A DNA stretch of 64,000 nucleotides from Mycobacterium sp. (lineage in GTDB: Bacteria; Actinomycetota; Actinomycetes; Mycobacteriales; Mycobacteriaceae), in assembly GCA_016197405.1 (NCBI GenBank), contig JACPVR010000030.1, positions 62,001-126,000 of the forward strand, read 5' to 3'. Made by a program: the position numbers and the translations under genes. Within the stretch, counting starts at the first letter, position 1. Each line of letters starts with the position of its first letter. This document shows, one piece after another, positions 16,010 through 23,301 of this stretch. The notes beneath the pieces are model-generated. The model did no database searches. It was not told the DNA's origin and saw only the letters and a program-made list of their open reading frames with translations.

Positions 16010-17071
16010 TCACCAGCCCAGCAGCACGAGCTCGGAGCAGAAGCCGGGGCCCATCGCGATCATCACGCCGTTGGCGCCCGCAGGCGCAGGTTCGGCCAGA
16101 TTGGCCCGAAGTACGTCGAGAACCGACACCGACGACAGATTACCGTTGTCGCTCAACGATTTCCGTGTGCGATCCAGCGATCCGCCGGGCAGGTCGAGCA
16201 CACACTCGACGGATTCGATCACCTTGGGGCCACCGGGATGGCAGATCCAGGTGGCGATATCGGTGGTCTGCAACCCGTGGTCGGACAGGAAGAGCCGGAC
16301 GTCCTCGCCGAGGTACTTCTCGGTGATGTTGGGCACATCCGGTGACAGCACGATCTTGAAGCCTCCGCTGCCGATCTGCCACCCCATCACCTCACTGCTG
16401 TCGGGGTAGAGCCTGCTGCGCGATGCCCGGACCCTCGGCATCCGGCGGTCCGTGGCGTCTGCCCGCTGCGCGCCGACCGCCACGACTGCGGCGGCGCCGT
16501 CGCCGAACAGGCTGCTGGCCACCAGGTTCGCCACCGACACGTCGTCGCGCTGAATTGTCAGCGAGCACAGTTCAACCGCCAGTAGCACCGCCACCTGGTC
16601 GGGGTAGGCGCGCAGGTAGTCGTTCATCCGCGCCACCCCGGCAGCACCGGCGACGCAGCCCAGACCGAACAGCGGAACCCGCTTGACGTCCGGTCGCAGC
16701 CCGACCCGCGCCGCCAGACGCGCTTCCAGCGTCGGCACCACGGCACCGGTCACGGTGGTGGAGAACACGACGTCGACATCGGACGGTTGCAGACCCGCCG
16801 ATTCGATGGCGGAGCGCAGCGCGCGCTCCCCGAGGTCCATTGCGACATCAAGGAATGCGCTGTTGGCTTCGGTGAATCCGCTCAATTCGGCGTAGCGGTG
16901 CAAAGGCAACGCCAGATGTCGCGACTGCACACCGGCGGCTTCGGCGAACCGCATGAACTCCGGTCCCGCGGCACTGACGAGGGCATCGATGACCTCGTGC
17001 TGACTGTGATAGTTGGCTGGAAATTCCACGGCGGCGGCAGCAATTGCCGGTGCCGATGTATCGACGCTCAT
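16010..17071 (-). CDS. Type III polyketide synthase (chalcone synthase-like)
   Basis: This 353-residue thiolase-fold enzyme has the complete Cys-His-Asn triad: Cys139 (FGLGCVAGA), His278 (WICHPGGPKV) and Asn309 (SDNGNLSS). It resembles mycobacterial Pks10/Pks11/Pks18, which extend long acyl-CoA starters to alkylpyrones or alkylresorcinols. The start at 17071 (MSVDTSAPAIAAA) is preferred; another Met lies ten codons upstream. It leads an operon with the ICMT-like and FAD-dependent genes. It is divergent from an SDR gene whose promoter carries a KstR-type box, and that box might influence both directions. Confidence 0.93.
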   Translation of the reverse strand: MSVDTSAPAIAAAAVEFPANYHSQHEVIDALVSAAGPEFMRFAEAAGVQSRHLALPLHRYAELSGFTEANSAFLDVAMDLGERALRSAIESAGLQPSDVDVVFSTTVTGAVVPTLEARLAARVGLRPDVKRVPLFGLGCVAGAAGVARMNDYLRAYPDQVAVLLAVELCSLTIQRDDVSVANLVASSLFGDGAAAVVAVGAQRADATDRRMPRVRASRSRLYPDSSEVMGWQIGSGGFKIVLSPDVPNITEKYLGEDVRLFLSDHGLQTTDIATWICHPGGPKVIESVECVLDLPGGSLDRTRKSLSDNGNLSSVSVLDVLRANLAEPAPAGANGVMIAMGPGFCSELVLLGW

Positions 17072-17170
17072 CGCTCCAAGGCTACGGTGTGATCCGTTCA
17101 TACAGAGGTCTACGTAAGCCGACTTCTGTTGGTTCACTTGCCCATAACTGTCACTTTCGGACCATTGAAC

Positions 17171-17184
17171 TAGAACGTGTTCTA
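17171..17184. promoter_or_regulatory. KstR-type operator
   Basis: TAGAACGTGTTCTA fits the published KstR consensus TnnAACnnGTTnnA at every fixed position. It is extended by one more complementary base pair on each side. It lies 68 bp before the SDR start at 17239 and 100 bp before the divergent polyketide synthase start. KstR represses cholesterol uptake and catabolism genes in mycobacteria. Its control of this SDR is inferred from the match. Confidence 0.75.
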
Positions 17185-17238
17185 GAAACCTTGCCGAATG
17201 CGGTCCGCCGGCCGCTGTCGGCTTGTTACGGTGCCGCG

Positions 17239-18030
17239 GTGATCCTCGACAGATTCCGGCTCGACAACCAGGTGGCCATCGTGACGGGCGCGGGCCGCGG
17301 CCTCGGTGCCGCGATGGCCGTCGCCTTCGCCGAAGCAGGCGCCGACGTGGTGATAGCCGCACGCACGCAGTCCCAGCTCGACGAAGTCGCCGAGCAGATC
17401 CGCGCCACCGGCAGGCGCGCCCACGTGGTCACCGGCGACCTCGCACACCCGGAGGCCACCGCCGAGCTGGCCGCAGCCGCCGTCGACGCCTTCGGGAAAC
17501 TAGACATCGTCGTCAACAATGTCGGGGGCACCATGCCCGCGCCGCTGCTGAACACCTCGACGAAAGATCTGCGCGACGCGTTCACCTTCAACGTCGTGAC
17601 GGCACATGCGCTGGTGACCGCAGCCGTCCCGTTGATGCTCGAACACTCCGGCGGCGGCAGCATCATCAACATCACCTCGACGATGGGCCGGACGGCCGGG
17701 CGCGGCTTCGCCGCCTACGGAACCGCCAAGGCCGCGCTCGCGCACTACACCCGGCTCGCCGCGCTGGACCTGTGCCCGCGGATCCGGGTCAACGCCATCG
17801 CCCCAGGCTCGATCCTGACCTCAGCCCTGGATGTGGTGGCGTCCAATGACGAGCTGCGCGAGCCGATGGAGAAGGTCACCCCGATGCGCCGACTCGGCGA
17901 TCCCGTCGACATCGCGGCCGCCGCAGTCTATCTCGCGTCGCCGGCGAGCAGCTATCTGACCGGAAAGACCCTCGAGGTGGACGGAGGCATCACGTTCCCC
18001 AACCTCGATCTGCCCATTCCCGACCTGTAG
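17239..18030 (+). CDS. SDR-family oxidoreductase, putative KstR regulon member
   Basis: This 263-residue classical SDR has the motifs VTGAGRGLGAAMA, NNVGG, catalytic Ser in NITSTMG, YGTAKAALAHY for YxxxK, and a C-terminal GKTLEVDGGITFPN. Steroid and acyl-CoA dehydrogenases of the 17-beta-HSD type have this architecture. The GTG at 17239 (MILDRFRLDNQVAIVTG) puts the glycine motif at the usual place, and no other family-compatible start exists. The KstR-type box upstream suggests a role in sterol or related lipid catabolism. No other sterol genes are nearby. Confidence 0.9.
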   Translation: MILDRFRLDNQVAIVTGAGRGLGAAMAVAFAEAGADVVIAARTQSQLDEVAEQIRATGRRAHVVTGDLAHPEATAELAAAAVDAFGKLDIVVNNVGGTMPAPLLNTSTKDLRDAFTFNVVTAHALVTAAVPLMLEHSGGGSIINITSTMGRTAGRGFAAYGTAKAALAHYTRLAALDLCPRIRVNAIAPGSILTSALDVVASNDELREPMEKVTPMRRLGDPVDIAAAAVYLASPASSYLTGKTLEVDGGITFPNLDLPIPDL

Positions 18031-18124
18031 CGAAGGCTCGACATTTCAATGGCCGCGGATTCCGATGGCGGCGGGCAAAGAGTTGTAGGGTTCCCAGAGA
18101 ACCCACGGGAAGGACACACCCAAT

Positions 18125-18367
18125 ATGAAGGCACGCTTGAGCACAATCGGCGGACTGTTGGTCGCGGCCGGCGCATCGTTGGCGATCGTCGCGGCCCCTG
18201 CGGCAGTCGCCGATCCACTGTTGCCGGATTGCACCACCACCGGTAGCGGCGGTGGCGGAATGCAGGGTGGCGCCACCACCGAGTGCGCGACCGAGGGCAA
18301 TACCCAGATCGACGCCACCCCGCCCGCATACGCGTTCCCCTGGGAAGGTAACTACTGGGTCCTGTGA
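18125..18367 (+). CDS. Small secreted protein
   Basis: This 80-residue product has a typical signal peptide (KARLSTIGGLLVAAGASLA, cleavage after AAVAD near residue 29). The mature part of about 50 residues contains two Cys, a GSGGGG linker and a NTQIDATPPAYAFPW segment. A GGGAAGGA ribosome site precedes the ATG. It is a paralogue of the next gene: both have a Cys pair, then an S/NTQI motif, then PP and an aromatic tail. Function unknown; it is likely cell-wall associated or secreted. Confidence 0.75.
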   Translation: MKARLSTIGGLLVAAGASLAIVAAPAAVADPLLPDCTTTGSGGGGMQGGATTECATEGNTQIDATPPAYAFPWEGNYWVL

Positions 18368-18437
18368 CGGGCGGATCCGGAAACCCCGGCCCGGCCTGCA
18401 ATCAGGGCTAGACTTGCACCAGCGATCGGAGCAGGTC

Positions 18438-18683
18438 ATGACGGTAAAAACAGCTTTCGGCATCATCACCGCGGCGATGGCTGCCGGCGGGATCGCGATG
18501 CTCGGCGCGCCGGCGCCCGCGCAGGCGTTGCCGACATGCGTCACGGTCGGACAGTTGACCACGCAATGCCGCACCAGTGGCGGCAGCACGCAGATCATCA
18601 CCTCACCGCCGATGCAGTACGCCGGTACCGGTTTCGGATACCCGTTGATCTTCGCGCCCGGCTGGGGTCCCGGCCTGAGCTGA
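18438..18683 (+). CDS. Small secreted protein, paralogue of the preceding gene
   Basis: The 81-residue product has a signal peptide (VKTAFGIITAAMAAGGIAML, cleavage after AQA). The mature part is short, with two Cys (LPTCVTVG, TTQCRTSGG), the shared STQI motif, and a Gly/Pro/Tyr-rich end. The gene follows the similar secreted protein gene after 70 bp, which suggests local duplication. No function can be assigned. Confidence 0.72.
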   Translation: MTVKTAFGIITAAMAAGGIAMLGAPAPAQALPTCVTVGQLTTQCRTSGGSTQIITSPPMQYAGTGFGYPLIFAPGWGPGLS

Positions 18684-18744
18684 TCACCGGAAGTACTGGC
18701 GTGCAACACCATTGATCGTGGCAAGCACGCCCCCGTTTTCTCCG

Positions 18745-18802
18745 CGAGCAGACGCTTGCGACCCCCTTTTGACCCAAAACGGGGGTCGTACGCGTCTGCT
18801 CG
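18745..18802. repeat. Large imperfect palindrome (hairpin) upstream of mntH
   Basis: Outer arms CGAGCAGACGC (18745-18755) and GCGTCTGCTCG (18792-18802) pair over 11 bp. Inner arms CGACCCCC (18759-18766) and GGGGGTCG (18781-18788) pair over 8 bp. A further TTTT/AAAA pairing lies inside. It could be a bidirectional terminator between the secreted protein gene and mntH, or a copy of a dispersed mycobacterial repeat. Its position before an AT-rich promoter stretch (about 18815-18835) suits a transcription insulator. Confidence 0.8.
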
Positions 18803-18850
18803 ACAGGTTTCGGCTACCCTAACTTTTTAATTCGATAGGCCGGATAGGGA

Positions 18851-20086
18851 GTGGGTGTGGTGACCGACGTCCGTAGGGTGCGACAACTGCCACCGGTCTA
18901 CCTACTGGGCCCCGCCTTCGTCGCCGCGATCGCCTACGTCGACCCCGGCAACGTCGCCGCCAACGTCAGCGCCGGCTCACAATACGGATTCCTGCTGCTC
19001 TGGGTCATCGTGCTGGCCAACCTGATGGCCAGCCTGGTGCAGTACCTGTCCGCCAAGCTCGGCCTGGTGACCGGCATGTCGCTACCGGAAGCGGTTGCCG
19101 CCCACACCCGCACGCCGACCCGGATCGCCTACTGGCTGCAGGCCGAATTGGTGGCCATGGCGACCGATCTCGCCGAAGTCGTCGGCGGCGCCATCGCGCT
19201 GTACCTGTTGTTCGACCTTCCGCTGCTGCTCGGCGGCGTCATCACCGGCGCGGTCTCCCTCCTGCTGCTCACCGTGCAGAACCGGCGCGGCCAACGGACA
19301 TTCGAGTACGTCATCACCGGGCTGCTCATGGTCATCGCGCTGGGCTTCCTGTCCAGCCTGTTCGTCGACCCGCCGTCCCCCGGCCAGGTCGTCTCCGGCC
19401 TACTGCCTCGATTCGACGGTGCCGAGAGCGTGCTACTGGCGACCGCCATGTTGGGCGCGACGGTCATGCCACATGCGGTCTACCTGCACTCCGGGCTGGC
19501 CCGTGACCGGCACGGCCATCCCGAGGCGGGCGCGCCGCGGCGCCGGCTGCTGATCGTCACCCGTTGGGACGTGGCCACCGCGATGCTGCTGGCCGGTGCC
19601 GTCAACATCGCGATGCTGCTGGTCGCGGCGACCCACCTGCAGGGGCGCCAGGACACCGACTCCATCGAGGGCGCCTACCACGCCGTGCAGGACAGCCTCG
19701 GACCCAATATCGCGTTGCTGTTCGCCATCGGCCTGCTGGCTTCCGGGCTGGCCTCGACCTCGGTCGGCGCCTATGCGGGCGCGATGATCATGGAGGGTCT
19801 GCTGAAGATCTCGGTGCCGCTGCTGTGGCGGCGCCTGGTCACGTTGATACCGGCATTGGTGATCCTCGGCATCGGGTTCGACCCCAGCCGCGCGCTGGTG
19901 CTCTCCCAGGTCGTGCTGTCCTTCGGCATCCCGTTCGCGCTGATACCGCTCATCCGGCTGACCAGTAAACCCGAGCTGATGGGTACCGACATCAACCACC
20001 GGGTGACCTCGATGTTGGGCTGGATCGCGGCGGCGGTGATTACTGTGCTCAATGTGGTGCTCATCTATCTGACCGTGACGGGCTGA
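18851..20086 (+). CDS. mntH: Nramp-family divalent metal (Mn2+) transporter
   Basis: This 411-residue membrane protein of the Nramp family has about eleven helices and imports Mn2+ or Fe2+ with protons. The metal-binding motif in helix 1 is AIAYVDPGNVAAN (family DPGN), and the helix 6 metal-site motif is MLGATVMPHAVYLHS (MPH). The GTG at 18851 has a GGGAG ribosome site just upstream and gives the usual short cytoplasmic N-terminus. The AT-rich stretch at about 18815-18835 is the likely promoter and a possible MntR or Fur-family site, although I cannot match a named consensus. The next gene starts immediately after the stop (TGAGTG). Confidence 0.94.
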   Translation: MGVVTDVRRVRQLPPVYLLGPAFVAAIAYVDPGNVAANVSAGSQYGFLLLWVIVLANLMASLVQYLSAKLGLVTGMSLPEAVAAHTRTPTRIAYWLQAELVAMATDLAEVVGGAIALYLLFDLPLLLGGVITGAVSLLLLTVQNRRGQRTFEYVITGLLMVIALGFLSSLFVDPPSPGQVVSGLLPRFDGAESVLLATAMLGATVMPHAVYLHSGLARDRHGHPEAGAPRRRLLIVTRWDVATAMLLAGAVNIAMLLVAATHLQGRQDTDSIEGAYHAVQDSLGPNIALLFAIGLLASGLASTSVGAYAGAMIMEGLLKISVPLLWRRLVTLIPALVILGIGFDPSRALVLSQVVLSFGIPFALIPLIRLTSKPELMGTDINHRVTSMLGWIAAAVITVLNVVLIYLTVTG

Positions 20087-21145
20087 GTGGCCGCACGTCA
20101 TCTCTACTTCGCGTACGGGTCGAACCTGTGCGCGACGCAGATGGCGCGCCGATGCCCGGACGCGCGCGACCCCCGGCTGGCATCACTGGCCGGGCACGAC
20201 TGGCTGATCAATCAGCGCGGCGTCGCCACCATCGAACCGTTCGCCGGCTCCGAGGTGCACGGCGTGCTGTGGCGGGTGTCCGACCCCGACCTGGCCGCAC
20301 TCGACAGTGCCGAGGGCGTTCCGGTGCGCTACCGACGCGACCGGCTGACGGTACACACCGCCGACGGCCCTTGCGAGGCCTGGGTTTACATCGATCACCG
20401 CGTCGATCCAGGTCCGCCACGCGCCGGCTATCTGGAACGTGTGATCGACGGCGCGCTGCAGCACCAGCTTCCGGCGGGATGGATCGACTTCCTGCGCCGC
20501 TGGGACCCCAGCGGCTGGCCACGCCAGATCTCATCGACGCAAGGCGTTGCACCCCAGACACTTTCGGAGCTGCTCGCCGACCCCAAGATGCAGGAATCCA
20601 CCGTCCTGCGGTCCCGGTTCGGCTTCCTGGCCATCCACGGCGGCGGCCTGGAGCAGATGACCGATGTGATCGCCGAGCGGGCGGCCGCGGCGGCCGACGC
20701 CTCGGTGTATGTACTGCGCCACCCTTCGGGCTATCCGCATCACCTGTCGTCGGCGCGGTACCTGCTCAGCGAGTCCGACCGGCTCGCCGAGTTCGTCGAG
20801 CACGTCGACGTCGCGGTGTCGCTGCACGGCTACGGCCGCATCGGGCGCAGCACGCAGCTGCTGGCCGGCGGCCGCAACCGTGCGCTGGCGGCACACCTGG
20901 CCGTGCACATCGCCGTGCCCGGCTATCAGGTCGTCACCGATCTGGACGATATTCCGCGTGAACTGCGCGGACTTCATCCGGACAACCCGGTGAACCGGGT
21001 CGGCGGCGGTGGCGCCCAGCTGGAGCTGAGCCCCCGGATCCGCGGCCTGAGCCCACGCAGTCCGGCACCCGGGCCCGACGGACTCTCACCGGTGACCTCG
21101 GCGCTGGTCGACGGACTGGTGGCCGCGGCGCGCAGCTGGCGATAG
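20087..21145 (+). CDS. Fused gamma-glutamylcyclotransferase / poly-gamma-glutamate hydrolase
   Basis: This 352-residue protein joins two enzymes that act on gamma-glutamyl bonds. Residues 5-140 form a gamma-glutamylcyclotransferase (AIG2-like) domain with the YGSNL motif at 10-14 and the catalytic Glu76 in LDSAEGVPV. Residues 175-315 resemble the zinc-dependent poly-gamma-glutamate hydrolase family known from phage and Bacillus, with IHGGGLEQ (His184, Glu189), His219 in YPHHLSS and His247 in SLHGYG. The gene starts with GTG directly after the mntH TGA, so it is probably coupled to mntH. I infer degradation of gamma-glutamyl peptides or polymers to 5-oxoproline. The C-terminal 40 residues are Pro-rich and probably disordered. 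Confidence 0.83.
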   Translation: MAARHLYFAYGSNLCATQMARRCPDARDPRLASLAGHDWLINQRGVATIEPFAGSEVHGVLWRVSDPDLAALDSAEGVPVRYRRDRLTVHTADGPCEAWVYIDHRVDPGPPRAGYLERVIDGALQHQLPAGWIDFLRRWDPSGWPRQISSTQGVAPQTLSELLADPKMQESTVLRSRFGFLAIHGGGLEQMTDVIAERAAAAADASVYVLRHPSGYPHHLSSARYLLSESDRLAEFVEHVDVAVSLHGYGRIGRSTQLLAGGRNRALAAHLAVHIAVPGYQVVTDLDDIPRELRGLHPDNPVNRVGGGGAQLELSPRIRGLSPRSPAPGPDGLSPVTSALVDGLVAAARSWR

Positions 21146-21240
21146 TCGAGGCGGAATTCTCGGCGTCCAGGCTGAAGCGTCGGCGGGTTTCGGGCCGCAT
21201 TCCCGCCCAGGGTTACGCCTCAACCTCTTGAGCAGGCCAC

Positions 21241-21267
21241 CCATCCGGCACACCCGCAGCATCGAAT
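21241..21267 (+). promoter_or_regulatory. SigK-type promoter before the ufaA1-sigK operon
   Basis: A CCATCC -35 element (21241-21246) and a CGAAT -10 element (21263-21267) are 16 bp apart. They match the reported mycobacterial SigK promoter (CCATCC and CGAAT type) well. The -10 ends 7 bases before the GTG at 21275, where transcription would be expected to start. The first gene may therefore be translated from a leaderless mRNA. Because sigK is fifth in this operon, the promoter would provide positive autoregulation. Confidence 0.8.
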
Positions 21268-21274
21268 TGGGTAT

Positions 21275-22570
21275 GTGCAGGAAATGATCCCGGGCCAGCG
21301 CTCGATCGCCGTCATCGGCAGCGGTGTTGCGGGCCTCACAGCCGGCTACGAGCTGGCCAAACGTGACCGCGTCACGTTGTTCGAGGCCGACACCCGCCTC
21401 GGCGGCCACGCCCACACCCATCAGCTCGACGACGGCACCGGAAACACCGTCAGCGTCGACAGTGCGTTCCTGGTGCACAACGACCGCACCTACCCCACGC
21501 TGTGCCGGCTGTTCGACGAACTCGGCGTTCGCACCCAGGACTCCGATATGTCGATGTCGGTGCGCTGCGATGCCAACGGCCTGGAATACGCCGGCGCCCG
21601 CGGCATAACCGGGCTGTTCCCCACCGCCGCCAACCTGCGCCGTCCGCGTTACCTGGCGATGCTGGCCGAGGTCAAGAAGTTCCACCGTGCCGCGACCCGG
21701 CTGCTGCGCGATGATGGCGACGCCGATACCACGCTGGCCGTCTTCGTCGCCCGCAACGGCTTCTCCCCCTACTTCGTCGATCATTTCCTCACACCGCTGG
21801 TGGCCGCGGTATGGTCCTGCCCGCCAGAATCGGCTTTGGAGTACCCGGCTCGCTATCTGTTCACCTTCCTCGACCATCACGGCATGCTGACGGTCTTCGG
21901 GTCACCGGTGTGGCGCACGGTCGTCGGCGGCTCGGCGACCTACGTCCGTGCCATCGCGGAAACCCTCGACGCAGTGCACACCGGGACTCCGGTGCGCTCG
22001 GTACGCCGCACCCCCGCCGGGGTACAGGTCATCCTCGACGACCAGACCCTGGACTTCGACGCCGCCGTCATCGCCACGCATTCCGACCAGGCGCTGACGC
22101 TGATGGCCGCACCCACCGACGCAGAGCGGCGAGTGTTGGGCGCGATTCGTTACTCGGCGAACCACACTCGGCTGCACACCGACGACTCGGTGCTGCCGCG
22201 GCACCGGCGGGCACGGGCATCGTGGAACTACCTGATCACCCCGAGACGCGACGAGGTCGTGGTGACCTACGACGTGACCCGGCTCATGCGGTTGAACACC
22301 GCGCGCCCGTTCCTGGTGACGTTGGGCGGCGAGGACCTCATCGATCCGGCGTCGGTGCTCGCCGAGATGACCTACCACCATCCGCTGTACACACCCGAGT
22401 CCCTGGCCGCTCAACGACAACTCGCCGGCCTCGATGACGACCGGGTGGTCTTCGCGGGCGCCTACCACGGCTGGGGTTTTCACGAGGACGGTGCCGCGGC
22501 CGGTCTACGCGCCGCCCAGCTGCTGCGCCGGGATCCTGACCGCGCCGGACCGATCGAGGTGCGGGCATGA
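21275..22570 (+). CDS. FAD-dependent amine-oxidase-like protein (10-methyl fatty acid synthesis reductase candidate)
   Basis: This 431-residue flavoprotein is the positional homologue of M. tuberculosis Rv0449c. Its N-terminal dinucleotide motif is AVIGSGVAGLTAGYELA with Glu in TLFEADTRLGGHAHTH. The C-terminal FAD contact lies in VFAGAYHGWGFHEDGAAAG. In related actinobacteria, a flavin reductase next to the UfaA1-type methyltransferase reduces 10-methylene to 10-methyl acyl chains (tuberculostearic acid). The GTG at 21275 fits a leaderless start from the SigK-like promoter; an in-frame ATG lies three codons later. It overlaps the next gene as ATGA. Confidence 0.9.
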   Translation: MQEMIPGQRSIAVIGSGVAGLTAGYELAKRDRVTLFEADTRLGGHAHTHQLDDGTGNTVSVDSAFLVHNDRTYPTLCRLFDELGVRTQDSDMSMSVRCDANGLEYAGARGITGLFPTAANLRRPRYLAMLAEVKKFHRAATRLLRDDGDADTTLAVFVARNGFSPYFVDHFLTPLVAAVWSCPPESALEYPARYLFTFLDHHGMLTVFGSPVWRTVVGGSATYVRAIAETLDAVHTGTPVRSVRRTPAGVQVILDDQTLDFDAAVIATHSDQALTLMAAPTDAERRVLGAIRYSANHTRLHTDDSVLPRHRRARASWNYLITPRRDEVVVTYDVTRLMRLNTARPFLVTLGGEDLIDPASVLAEMTYHHPLYTPESLAAQRQLAGLDDDRVVFAGAYHGWGFHEDGAAAGLRAAQLLRRDPDRAGPIEVRA

Positions 22571-23301
22571 GCGCCGGTGCACCCGCGATCTACCGAACCC
22601 GCATCGCGCACGTGCGCCGCGCGCCGGTTCGGCACGAATTCGAATACCGCAGTTACAGCTGGTATATCGACGTCGACAGGCCTCCGGTGCTGCCACGTTG
22701 GCTGCGGCCGTTCGCCCGGTTCGACGCTCGCGACCATTTCGACGGCCACGACGACGACACCCTGCGCAACCGCATCGATGCGTTCTTGGCCGACAACGGA
22801 ATACGCCTTCCAGGTGGACACGTGACGGCCTTACTGTCCGCCCGGGTGCTCGGCTATGTGTTCAACCCGCTCAGTGTGTTCTGGTGCCACGACGCCGACG
22901 GCGTGCTGCGCGCGGTGATCGCCGAAGTGCACAACACCTACGGTCAGCGACACGCCTATCTGCTTCCGCCCGAACAGAGTCGACCGGTCGCGGTCGACAA
23001 ATCGCTCTACGTCTCACCATTCAACGATGTCGACGGGTACTACCTGGTGCGCGCTCCGTTGCCGGGCGCGAAGGTCAATGTGTCGATATCCCTGCACCGC
23101 GACAACCAGCCACCGTTCGTCGCCACCTTGCAGGGCACCCGCCAGCGCGTCACCGCCGTGCAGGTGGCCCGACTGCAGCTTGCCGCGCCGTTGGCACCAC
23201 TGATGGTGGCGCTGGCCATCCGCATCCAGGGCATCACGCTCTGGATGCGCCGGGTACCCGTCGTCCCTCGCGAGAAGAAGGTGGTTGCACATGAGCGTTG
23301 A
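22567..23301 (+). CDS. DUF1365 family protein
   Basis: This 244-residue protein is the positional homologue of Rv0448c. It carries the DUF1365 hallmarks IYRTRIAHVRRAPVRHEFEY at the N-terminus, LGYVFNPLSVFWCHDADG in the middle, and VSPFNDVDGYYLVRAPLPG. DUF1365 genes nearly always pair with a flavoprotein and a cyclopropane synthase-like methyltransferase in fatty acid modification operons. Their biochemical role is unsettled. It starts inside the end of the flavoprotein gene and ends 11 bases inside ufaA1, so translation is coupled. Confidence 0.92.
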   Translation: MSAGAPAIYRTRIAHVRRAPVRHEFEYRSYSWYIDVDRPPVLPRWLRPFARFDARDHFDGHDDDTLRNRIDAFLADNGIRLPGGHVTALLSARVLGYVFNPLSVFWCHDADGVLRAVIAEVHNTYGQRHAYLLPPEQSRPVAVDKSLYVSPFNDVDGYYLVRAPLPGAKVNVSISLHRDNQPPFVATLQGTRQRVTAVQVARLQLAAPLAPLMVALAIRIQGITLWMRRVPVVPREKKVVAHER

